A stretch of DNA of 13,155 nucleotides from Anaerolineae bacterium (GTDB lineage: Bacteria; Chloroflexota; Anaerolineae; B4-G1; SLSP01). A program made the position numbers and the translations under genes. Where the stretch lies: positions 1 to 13,155 of the forward strand of contig JAFGKB010000116.1 in assembly GCA_016928755.1 (NCBI GenBank), read 5' to 3'. Position 1 is the first letter of the stretch. Each line of letters starts with the position of its first letter. The notes under the pieces are model-generated. The model was not told where the DNA came from. It saw nothing but the letters and a program-made list of their open reading frames with translations, and searched no databases. Of this stretch, positions 7,548 to 13,155 are shown in pieces.

Positions 7548-8687
7548 TCAAGCCAGCGACCATAAATATTGGGCGATTTGCTCAGAGGCTAGGGGGCGGG
7601 CGAGTGACCGGGACCCAGAGGCCAAAGCCTGCCGGCGGCTGGTATCGGTCACCAACTCTTGTACTGCTACCGCGACCTTTTCAGGAGTAGCAGCCCAGAC
7701 ACCGGCCCCATTGGAAACTACATACGGAATACTACCCCGCTCCTGTCCAGGCAGGGCCATATAGAGCACTAATGGCAAACCGGTAATAAACGCCTCAGAT
7801 AATGTATTGGGGCCAGCCTTCGTCACCAGAATATCCGCCGCCCGCATCCAAACTGGCATATTTGAGGTAAAACCCTCAACTTGTAAGGAGCCATTGCTAT
7901 TTAAGGCTTTGAGTTGTTCATAGAGCTTACGGTTCCCCCCGGCGATTACGACAACCCTAGTCCCAGGACAGCGACTCAAAACTGTCTGCACAATTGCCGT
8001 GACCGGACCCATTCCGCCACCACCACCGACAACAAGAACGACCGGCTCATCTTGGGGTAATCCTAACTCCAACCGCGCCTGTTCTTGGGAAATATCAGCC
8101 GCAGTCTTAAAATCCCGGCGAACCGGCATCCCGGCAATCTTTATACATTCTTCAGGTGTCCCACAACGCTGCGCGCGCGCTTTCGCCCCATCACTAGCCA
8201 CAACATATAAGTCAAAACCGGGTGTAAACCAGGCAGAATGCACACTCACCAAATCAATGGCAATAGAAGCCACTGGACGGCTCCAATATTTGCGACGGAG
8301 AGCCATACTCAAGGTCGGATTAATCATAGCGTGAAAAGAGACTAGCACATCAGCAGGATAACGATCTAACAAACCCCGCAAGGCACCACGGACATACATC
8401 CAATCTAAATATGCCAACAGATGCAATAACCGTAGCTTATCAGAGAGATAATAGCCAATACCCCAAGGAATCCCCTGCAATTTCACAACATGGGGATACC
8501 AAGTTGGGTAACACTTAAACGGCCACAGCCCTAACTCTACAAAAACATCAATAATCTCTACCTGTACCGCATCACCGTAAAGCGTGACCATCTCATCCCG
8601 CACCGCCTTAGCAGAAGCACGGTGACCACCACCGGTATCTGACATCAGAAATAAAAACCGTTTTTTAGTTTGTTGTTGAGCAACCAT
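7548..8687 (-). CDS. GT28 glycosyltransferase, MGDG synthase / diacylglycerol glucosyltransferase type
   Basis: This is a 379-residue GT-B enzyme expected to transfer a sugar from a UDP-sugar to a membrane lipid such as diacylglycerol, at the cytoplasmic face. The N-terminal family motif DTGGGHRASA is at 17-26. IDLVSVHSAWF at 144-154 matches the D...H.xWF acceptor-side motif of MGDG synthases. The second Rossmann domain opens with GGGGGMG at 221-227. TKAGPNTLSEA at 289-299 is the nucleotide-sugar-binding signature that resembles MurG. UgtP-like enzymes share this layout; MurG itself lacks the N-terminal MGDG-synthase motif. Which sugar and how many are added cannot be seen. The ATG is seven bases after the DUF951 stop with no Shine-Dalgarno, so translation is probably coupled. 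Confidence 0.85.
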   Translation of the reverse strand: MVAQQQTKKRFLFLMSDTGGGHRASAKAVRDEMVTLYGDAVQVEIIDVFVELGLWPFKCYPTWYPHVVKLQGIPWGIGYYLSDKLRLLHLLAYLDWMYVRGALRGLLDRYPADVLVSFHAMINPTLSMALRRKYWSRPVASIAIDLVSVHSAWFTPGFDLYVVASDGAKARAQRCGTPEECIKIAGMPVRRDFKTAADISQEQARLELGLPQDEPVVLVVGGGGGMGPVTAIVQTVLSRCPGTRVVVIAGGNRKLYEQLKALNSNGSLQVEGFTSNMPVWMRAADILVTKAGPNTLSEAFITGLPLVLYMALPGQERGSIPYVVSNGAGVWAATPEKVAVAVQELVTDTSRRQALASGSRSLARPLASEQIAQYLWSLA

Positions 8688-8694
8688 AATAAAA

Positions 8695-8925
8695 TCACGC
8701 GCATTTTTCTACAGAAGGATCGGTAACTGGCCCCCCCTGATCCATAAACCGCTTGATGCGGGACTCAAAGCGGCTACGGGGCAGGAGTACATAACGCTGG
8801 CAAGTCAGGCACAACGCGCCAATATCAGCCCCTACCCGTATAATACGCCATACCTTTCCCCCACAGGCATGGGGTTTCCGCAATTCAACAACATCACCAA
8901 CCTGTAACTTCATAGGCGGACGCAT
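8695..8925 (-). CDS. DUF951 family protein
   Basis: This is a 76-residue protein matching the DUF951 (YyzM-like) family: VGDVVELRKPHACGG at 9-23, the WRIIRVGADI stretch at 26-35, CLTC at 39-42, then LLPRSRFESRIKRF. Cys21, Cys39 and Cys42, perhaps with His19, could bind a metal as a small zinc-ribbon-like site; this is inference. The family function is not established as far as I know. The first ATG (8925) has GGGGAG seven bases upstream and is preferred over the internal ATG at 8913, which has no ribosome site. The last 15 residues are an extra tail past the usual end of the family. It lies between the rhomboid and glycosyltransferase genes with gaps of 15 and 7 bases. Confidence 0.85.
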   Translation of the reverse strand: MRPPMKLQVGDVVELRKPHACGGKVWRIIRVGADIGALCLTCQRYVLLPRSRFESRIKRFMDQGGPVTDPSVEKCA

Positions 8926-8940
8926 AAATAAACTCCCCTA

Positions 8941-9672
8941 TCAAACTCTTACCCAGAAAACACCAAGTAATAGTAACGCCAACCCGATAACAATACCTGC
9001 CAACTTAAGCCAATGGGCCGGATCTAAAGACTTTATACGCACACCCAACCAAGGAACAAGTCTATCCACCGGCTCGTATTCCGGCAAGATGGCCCAAGAT
9101 GCAGCCGCTCCGGCCAAGAAACCACCTAAATGGCCCCAGAGACTTATCCCCGGTAAAATGCCAATCGCTAGGTTAAGGAGAATTACACTTAGCAGTCGCG
9201 AAACCGAACTTTGTCCACCGGCAAAAGCATCCTGGTACTTATAGAAATAGACCAACAAAGCCCCCATTATGCCCAAAATAGCACCAGAGGCACCCACTGT
9301 AGGGGTAAGAAGGGGGGAGAAAGCGAGCACTAATAGATTTCCCCCTAATAATGCCAGTCCATAAACTACCAGAAAACGCCATTTACCAAAGAGTCGCTCC
9401 ACTTGCTCCCCCATAATATAAAGGGCATAGAGGTTCGAGGCAATATGCATCAAGGTAGAGTGCAGAAACCCTGCCGTAAGCAACCGCCACCACTCACCCC
9501 TATATAAAACAAGACCGGGGACCAAAACCCCATAAGAAGCCAGCCAATTTAGATTAGGATCTATTAGGAAAACTACGATATTAAGACCAATTAGGATATA
9601 AGTAGCCACGGGGGAAAAAGTAGGTAACCGAGTTTTCTGTGGGGCAGTAGCATAATCAACACTATCGTACAC
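8941..9672 (-). CDS. Rhomboid family intramembrane serine protease
   Basis: This membrane protease cuts substrate transmembrane helices within the lipid bilayer. The protein is 243 residues with about seven spans (20-38, 66-88, 99-117, 127-145, 158-173, 178-196, 222-242). The catalytic serine is Ser129 in GASGA, the histidine is His181 in GHLGG, and the oxyanion-side HxxxN is His76...Asn80, all as in GlpG. The WR motif of loop 1 is present (EWWRLLTAGFLHS at 60-72). The complete dyad argues for an active enzyme rather than a pseudoprotease. The start is GTG 9672, seven bases after GGGAGG, which directly follows the gmk stop codon. Substrates cannot be inferred. Confidence 0.93.
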   Translation of the reverse strand: MYDSVDYATAPQKTRLPTFSPVATYILIGLNIVVFLIDPNLNWLASYGVLVPGLVLYRGEWWRLLTAGFLHSTLMHIASNLYALYIMGEQVERLFGKWRFLVVYGLALLGGNLLVLAFSPLLTPTVGASGAILGIMGALLVYFYKYQDAFAGGQSSVSRLLSVILLNLAIGILPGISLWGHLGGFLAGAAASWAILPEYEPVDRLVPWLGVRIKSLDPAHWLKLAGIVIGLALLLLGVFWVRV

Positions 9673-9679
9673 GTTTATA

Positions 9680-9685
9680 CCTCCC
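9680..9685 (-). promoter_or_regulatory. Shine-Dalgarno GGGAGG that fixes a GTG start
   Basis: GGGAGG lies directly after the TAA of gmk and seven bases before GTG 9672. It identifies the non-ATG start of the rhomboid gene and suggests termination-reinitiation coupling. Confidence 0.75.
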
Positions 9686-10327
9686 TTACAGACTCACACA
9701 ACGAGGACAAACCCGGGAATGCTCGGCCTGGATAATACATAAAACCTGGTCCACGGCTGCATCTAAAGCACACTCATGGTTAATAACCACGTAGTCAAAT
9801 TCTTTCAAAACCCCCAGTTCCTCCCGGGCCAATTGCATCCGTATCTCCAGTTGCTCCAAAGTCTCGGTTCCCCGGCGTTGCAGCCGTGCACATAACTCAT
9901 CCTCAGATGCGGCACTAAGAAATATCAGGACAGCATCTGGGGCAATTTGTTTAACCGTTTGCGCTCCCTGGACATCTAAACGCATAATGACATCCAGCCC
10001 ACGAGATAGGGCATCACGAACTTGTTGCTTAGGCACTCCTTTGTATTGTCCATAGACTAGAGCATGCTCAAGTAATTCACCATCACGAATCATAGCTTTA
10101 AAAGCATTCTCAGAGATAAAGAAATAATCAACACCATCAACTTCCCCGGCCCGAGGAGCACGAGAAGTCGCCGTAACTACGAAATGGAAATCATAGCCAC
10201 GTTCTTCTAACCGCTGTATCACACTATCCTTCCCCACCCCAGATGGCCCAGAAATCACGACCAACAAGGGATGCAATTCTGGGTTATAAGGATTACGAAC
10301 CACTGATTCTGTCAAGTTGCACCTCAT
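9686..10327 (-). CDS. gmk: Guanylate kinase
   Basis: This cytoplasmic enzyme phosphorylates GMP to GDP with ATP. It has the Walker A GPSGVGKDS at 27-35, the GMP-binding TSRAPRAGEVDGVDYFF at 54-70, EH and YGQYKGVP at 87-99, LDVQGAQ at 117-123, and the adenine/lid segment RLQRRGTE at 148-155. At 213 residues it is of normal length. The stretch before the P-loop is about 12 residues longer than usual, so the start is uncertain. ATG 10327 lies only five bases from a perfect TATAAT and would be nearly leaderless. TTG 10315 follows GAGGTG by four bases and is an alternative. The protein ends in CPRC plus three residues, an unusual cysteine tail. It heads the minus-strand run and is divergent from the FmdB gene; rpoZ, a frequent neighbour of gmk, is not here. 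Confidence 0.95.
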   Translation of the reverse strand: MRCNLTESVVRNPYNPELHPLLVVISGPSGVGKDSVIQRLEERGYDFHFVVTATSRAPRAGEVDGVDYFFISENAFKAMIRDGELLEHALVYGQYKGVPKQQVRDALSRGLDVIMRLDVQGAQTVKQIAPDAVLIFLSAASEDELCARLQRRGTETLEQLEIRMQLAREELGVLKEFDYVVINHECALDAAVDQVLCIIQAEHSRVCPRCVSL

Positions 10328-10331
10328 CTTA

Positions 10332-10345
10332 ATTATAGGTATAAT
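10332..10345. promoter_or_regulatory. Symmetric divergent promoter: back-to-back TATAAT hexamers
   Basis: The sequence ATTATAGGTATAAT is a perfect inverted repeat with a two-base centre. It gives a TATAAT on the minus strand (10332-10337, toward gmk) and one on the plus strand (10340-10345, toward the FmdB gene). The plus hexamer has TTGCAC at 10317-10322 with a 17-base spacer, a fair -35 that lies inside the gmk start. The minus hexamer has only GACGTT at 17 bases. Expected transcription starts are near 10325 and 10352. Other weak -10-like sites follow on the plus strand (TATACT at 10378-10383). Confidence 0.6.
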
Positions 10346-10348
10346 GCT

Positions 10349-10360
10349 GACGTTAACGTC
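10349..10360. promoter_or_regulatory. Perfect 12-base palindrome, candidate operator
   Basis: GACGTTAACGTC is a perfect palindrome. It covers the expected plus-strand start of transcription and the -35 region of the minus-strand promoter, so a protein bound here could affect both divergent genes. No known operator consensus is claimed. Confidence 0.45.
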
Positions 10361-10406
10361 TTACTTTATAAAAAGCTTATACTAAAAATACTATACCACA
10401 TTTGGC

Positions 10407-10413
10407 AGAGGAG
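10407..10413 (+). promoter_or_regulatory. Shine-Dalgarno AGAGGAG of the FmdB gene
   Basis: AGAGGAG lies six bases before ATG 10420. It rules out the longer frame starting at TTG 10402, because that start would place the ribosome site inside the coding region. Confidence 0.8.
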
Positions 10414-10419
10414 AGAAAA

Positions 10420-10824
10420 ATGCCAGTTTATGAATATCGATGTAATGCATGTGGGCGGCGATTCTCTTTGTTCTGGCGCACCTTTGCAACAGCAGAAGAA
10501 GGCATACCAGTCTGCAAATACTGTAAAAGTCAAAACGTGAGCCGGTTGGTCTCGCGTATTAGGGTATTGCGTTCAGAAGAAAGTCGTATGGAAGATATGG
10601 CGGACCCAAGCTCATGGGGAGATTTAGATGAGAACGATCCCAAGAGTATGGGACGCTTTATGCGGAAGATGATGAATGAGATTGGTGATGAAACAGGTGA
10701 TTTAGGATCAGAATTTGAAGAAGTTGTAGACCGCTTAGAATCCGGCCAAGACCCGGAACAGATAGAGAAAGAAGTCCCCGAACTTACCCAGGGGCTTGAA
10801 TCTGGCCCTGATATGGGTATATAA
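10420..10824 (+). CDS. FmdB-family zinc-ribbon protein
   Basis: This is a 134-residue protein beginning MPVYEYRCNACGRRF, the hallmark of the FmdB/CxxC_CxxC_SSSS putative regulatory family. The zinc knuckles are Cys8/Cys11 and Cys32/Cys35. The remainder (about 60-134) is acidic, predicted helical and less conserved. The family was named from a formamidase operon and its role is poorly defined; regulation or protein interaction is only inferred. It starts a plus-strand unit, 23 bases before the enoyl reductase gene with no terminator between, so the two are likely co-transcribed. The divergent palindrome region upstream should control it. Confidence 0.85.
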   Translation: MPVYEYRCNACGRRFSLFWRTFATAEEGIPVCKYCKSQNVSRLVSRIRVLRSEESRMEDMADPSSWGDLDENDPKSMGRFMRKMMNEIGDETGDLGSEFEEVVDRLESGQDPEQIEKEVPELTQGLESGPDMGI

Positions 10825-10847
10825 GCGTGAAAGGCTGAAGAGTAAAT

Positions 10848-11666
10848 ATGGAAACTATCAATACGTCATTAAAAGGACGTTGGGCTTTAGTTTTAGGGGC
10901 CTCCAGTGGATTTGGGGCAGCTATTGCCTGTAAATTAGCCCAGACAGGAATGAATATCTGTGGCGTACATCTTGACCCCCGCAGTACGCTAGAGCGTGCC
11001 CAAGCTGTAATAAAGACTATCGAGGCAACCGGTGCCCAGGCTCTCTTTTTTAACACCAATGCGGCAGACCAACGCCGCCGGACAAGAGTAATCCACAAAA
11101 TTAAAGAAGTACTCGCGGATGAGGTGTACTCGACCATTCATTTAATGGTCCATACCCTGGCATTCGGCAGCCTGCGCCCGTATATCACAGCCGATGAAGA
11201 AGAAGCTATCAATGAAACGCAAATGGAAATGACGCTCCGGGTTATGGCGCATAGCCTGGTCTACTGGACCCAGGATTTAGTCCAGGCCGGTCTGTTGACA
11301 CGGGGTAGTCGTATCTACGCAATGACCAGCATAGGCTCACGGCGTGCGACGGCTAACTATGGAGCAGTTTCAGCCGCAAAAGCAGCCTTAGAGAGCCATA
11401 CTCGCCAAATGGCACTGGAATTAGGCGGCAAAGGGATAGCCGTAAATTGCTTGATGCCAGGGGTAACCAATACCCCCGCACTCCAGGCTATTCCGGGACA
11501 CGAACGGATCATAGAACAAGTTCTGGAATACCACCCGGCCGGCAGATTGACGACCCCTGAGGATGTGGCAAATGTGATCGTCGCATTAGCCGCGCCCTCC
11601 ATAACCTGGATATCAGGGGCAGTTATTCCGGTAGATGGTGGAGAGTCCATTATTGGCATTGGTTAG
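10848..11666 (+). CDS. Enoyl-[acyl-carrier-protein] reductase of the FabI/FabL SDR type
   Basis: This is a 272-residue short-chain dehydrogenase fold. The cofactor loop GASSGFG is at 17-23. VHTLAFG at 101-107 resembles the VHSIAFA stretch of FabI. The catalytic segment is TSIGS at 160-164 followed by Tyr171 and Lys178, spaced Y-x6-K as in enoyl-ACP reductases rather than the Y-x3-K of FabG. The position ten before the catalytic Tyr is Ser, as in FabL, not the second Tyr of FabI. The C-terminus is typical (SGAVIPVDGGESI at 256-268). It should perform the last, NAD(P)H-dependent step of fatty-acid elongation. The ATG has only a weak GAAGAG ribosome site. A general SDR of other substrate is possible, though the Y-x6-K spacing argues against it. 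Confidence 0.75.
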   Translation: METINTSLKGRWALVLGASSGFGAAIACKLAQTGMNICGVHLDPRSTLERAQAVIKTIEATGAQALFFNTNAADQRRRTRVIHKIKEVLADEVYSTIHLMVHTLAFGSLRPYITADEEEAINETQMEMTLRVMAHSLVYWTQDLVQAGLLTRGSRIYAMTSIGSRRATANYGAVSAAKAALESHTRQMALELGGKGIAVNCLMPGVTNTPALQAIPGHERIIEQVLEYHPAGRLTTPEDVANVIVALAAPSITWISGAVIPVDGGESIIGIG

Positions 11667-11678
11667 TATCAAAATCGG

Positions 11679-11706
11679 TTGACATTATCTTCTGGTATGA
11701 TAAAAT
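11679..11706 (+). promoter_or_regulatory. Strong sigma-A-type promoter for the S1 gene
   Basis: A perfect TTGACA at 11679-11684 is followed by a 16-base spacer and TAAAAT at 11701-11706. The extended -10 element TG-A directly precedes it. Transcription should start near 11713 and give a leader of about 74 bases. Confidence 0.85.
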
Positions 11707-11734
11707 ATCCGCAGTTTTAATTTATACCACCCGC

Positions 11735-11760
11735 GTGTGTATGTTCTAGGATATAAACAC
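11735..11760 (+). promoter_or_regulatory. Leader RNA hairpin upstream of the S1 gene
   Basis: GTGTGTATGTT (11735-11745) can pair with GATATAAACAC (11750-11760) around a CTAG loop. Ten of eleven positions pair, two as G-U wobbles, with one G-A mismatch. The stem ends 13 bases before the ribosome site and has no U tract, so it is a possible translational control element rather than a terminator. Confidence 0.4.
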
Positions 11761-11773
11761 AAAATAAGGTGAG

Positions 11774-11780
11774 TAAGGAG
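11774..11780 (+). promoter_or_regulatory. Shine-Dalgarno TAAGGAG that fixes the GTG start of the S1 gene
   Basis: TAAGGAG lies six bases before GTG 11787. An in-frame GTG at 11769 would place this site inside the gene and has weaker signals, so 11787 is preferred. Confidence 0.7.
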
Positions 11781-11786
11781 TTGGAA

Positions 11787-13155
11787 GTGGAACAAGAGAA
11801 GGGCAGCCCGAATGAACCCATTTCAATGGAGAATTTAGAGGAGGAAGCACTGGACGTCGTTGCTCCTAAAAAGGGGCAGTTACGAGAGGGCATCATTTTA
11901 GATATTAGAAATGATGGTTTGGTTGTTGACATTGGTGCTAAACTAGATGGTTTCGTCCCGAAGGAAGATTACGAAGACCTGGATGAGGTCTTTAAGATTA
12001 ATCAAGAGATACCAATTGTAATAACAAACTCTCGTAATTCTGATGGTACAGTTGAGCTTTCTATCTCACAAGCCCGGCTTAGAGAAGACTGGCTGACGGC
12101 AGAAAAGCTAAAGGAAGAGGAAGCTACTTACGAAGGTAATGTACTTAGTGCCAACCGTGGGGGCTTAACTGTTGAATTTGGTAAGTTACGAGGCTTTGTC
12201 CCAATGTCACACCTTATCGGTTTCAACCGTATCCGGCAAGCATCTGAACGTCATCGCCGGTTAGAAAATATGGTCGATAAGCCGATTATGCTTAAGGTTA
12301 TTGAGGTCAATCCGCGTCGTAAGCGCTTGATCCTCTCACAGACAGCAGCCGCAAAAGAATGGCGGTCACAACGTCGTCAGAAACTGCTTGAAGAACTAGA
12401 AGCTGGACAGGTGCGTACAGGACGTTTAAGCCAGATTACCGATTTTGGTCTCTTCATCAATCTAGGTGGGCTAGACGGACTTGTTCATATCTCTGAATTA
12501 TCCTGGGGGCGTATTGAAAATCCCGCCGATGTCTATAAAGTAGGCCAACGCATCAAGGTCAAAGTCTTAGATTTAGACCGGGAGAAACAACGTATCGCGC
12601 TCAGTATTAAAGCACTTAAACCCGATCCCTGGGAATCCGTATCTGATCGCTATCAGAAAGGGACCCTGGTGCAAGGGAAAATTACTCAAATTGTGGATTT
12701 CGGCGTTTTCGTCGAGCTTGAACCCGGTATTGAAGGGTTACTCCACAACTCTGAATTACGTGACCATGAACAACGGGAAGAGATTGAGGCCGGCGCAACT
12801 GTGCTATCCAAGATTATACGCATAGAGCCAGATCGGCGCCGCATTGGTCTAAGTGTACGCCAAGTTACGCGTCAAGAATGGGAAGAATGGGCCTTCACAA
12901 CCACTATTCAAGATAGTGAGGCAGAAGACGAATTAGAACCTGAAGATGACGATATGTTGGATGATTTGCTGGACGAGGACATCGATGAAATTGATGTCGA
13001 TATCGATTTTGACGAAGATGAAGAAGCAGAAGAAATTGAAGAAACAATTGAGGAATCAGAAATAGCAGATGAAGCTACGGAAGAAACAACTGAAGTCACA
13101 GAAGAAGCAACTGAGGCTAGAGAAGAAACTGTCGAAGATTCAGAAGAAGTAGAAG
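11787..13155 (+). CDS. rpsA: Ribosomal protein S1-like protein, four S1 domains and acidic tail (C-terminus outside window)
   Basis: The frame is open from GTG 11787 to the right edge (456 full codons). Four S1 RNA-binding domains lie at about 30-100, 110-190, 206-277 and 291-360. Domain 3 is the most typical (DFGLFINL at 219-226, GLVHISELSWGR at 231-242). Domain 4 has LLHNSEL where HISEL is usual. From residue 376 on, 47 of the 81 visible residues are Asp or Glu and only one is basic. S1 binds mRNA to help translation initiation; proteins with four S1 domains serve as S1 in many Gram-positives and related phyla, although some act in RNA decay instead. I see no cysteine. It has its own strong promoter and leader. 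A smaller paralogue is encoded at 1438-2385. Confidence 0.88.
   Translation, partial: MEQEKGSPNEPISMENLEEEALDVVAPKKGQLREGIILDIRNDGLVVDIGAKLDGFVPKEDYEDLDEVFKINQEIPIVITNSRNSDGTVELSISQARLREDWLTAEKLKEEEATYEGNVLSANRGGLTVEFGKLRGFVPMSHLIGFNRIRQASERHRRLENMVDKPIMLKVIEVNPRRKRLILSQTAAAKEWRSQRRQKLLEELEAGQVRTGRLSQITDFGLFINLGGLDGLVHISELSWGRIENPADVYKVGQRIKVKVLDLDREKQRIALSIKALKPDPWESVSDRYQKGTLVQGKITQIVDFGVFVELEPGIEGLLHNSELRDHEQREEIEAGATVLSKIIRIEPDRRRIGLSVRQVTRQEWEEWAFTTTIQDSEAEDELEPEDDDMLDDLLDEDIDEIDVDIDFDEDEEAEEIEETIEESEIADEATEETTEVTEEATEAREETVEDSEEVE

Noticed and set aside
7531..7560. Small GGTGACC symmetry followed by T residues as a terminator of the glycosyltransferase gene
   Set aside because: The stem is only three base pairs around a single central base, too short for an intrinsic terminator.
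10784..11137. Minus-strand open frame opposite the FmdB/reductase junction
   Set aside because: It is antisense to the reductase gene, matches no family and has no ribosome site.
12908..13099. Minus-strand Ser-rich open frame
   Set aside because: It is the antisense of the Glu/Asp codons of the S1 acidic tail and has no ribosome site.

Overview
This window looks like ordinary chromosomal DNA of moderate GC from a bacterium, most probably a member of the Chloroflexota (Anaerolineae-like). The hints are a Pro/Thr-rich linker on a surface protein, a multi-membrane-span sensor ending in a GAF domain and a helix-turn-helix, a DUF951 protein, a GT28 glycolipid-type glycosyltransferase and strong Shine-Dalgarno sites. 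The phylum call is inference; no rRNA or other decisive marker is present. I see no tRNA, rRNA, CRISPR, transposase or phage gene. Genes are tightly packed and no gap exceeds about 120 bases.

Minus strand, read right to left from about 10.3 kb to 1. First comes a tight run: guanylate kinase (gmk), a rhomboid intramembrane protease, a DUF951 protein and a GT28 glycosyltransferase of the diacylglycerol-glucosyltransferase/MGDG-synthase type. A roughly 100-base gap carries a promoter with a perfect TATAAT. It is followed by a second run: a XerC/XerD tyrosine recombinase, a purine nucleoside phosphorylase overlapping it, a membrane-anchored surface protein overlapping that by four bases (ATGA), a GNAT acetyltransferase with a TTG start, and a nine-span membrane protein with GAF and HTH regions but no kinase. 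After 92 bases come a small cysteine-rich three-domain S1 protein and the N-terminal half of an FtsK/SpoIIIE DNA translocase, which runs off the left edge.

Plus strand, from 10.4 kb to the right edge: an FmdB-type zinc-ribbon protein, an enoyl-ACP reductase of the FabI/FabL type, and, behind its own strong promoter and a leader hairpin, a ribosomal-protein-S1-like gene with four S1 domains and a long acidic tail, which runs off the right edge.

The two halves are divergent around a 92-base intergenic region. It holds back-to-back perfect TATAAT hexamers on the two strands (a 14-base inverted repeat) beside a perfect 12-base palindrome.

The most notable items are the symmetric divergent promoter with its palindrome, the pair of S1 paralogues on opposite strands (one with 11 cysteines, one apparently with none), and the kinase-less membrane sensor. 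XerD and FtsK, partners in chromosome-dimer resolution, lie in the same run. I see no clear novel defence or mobile system.
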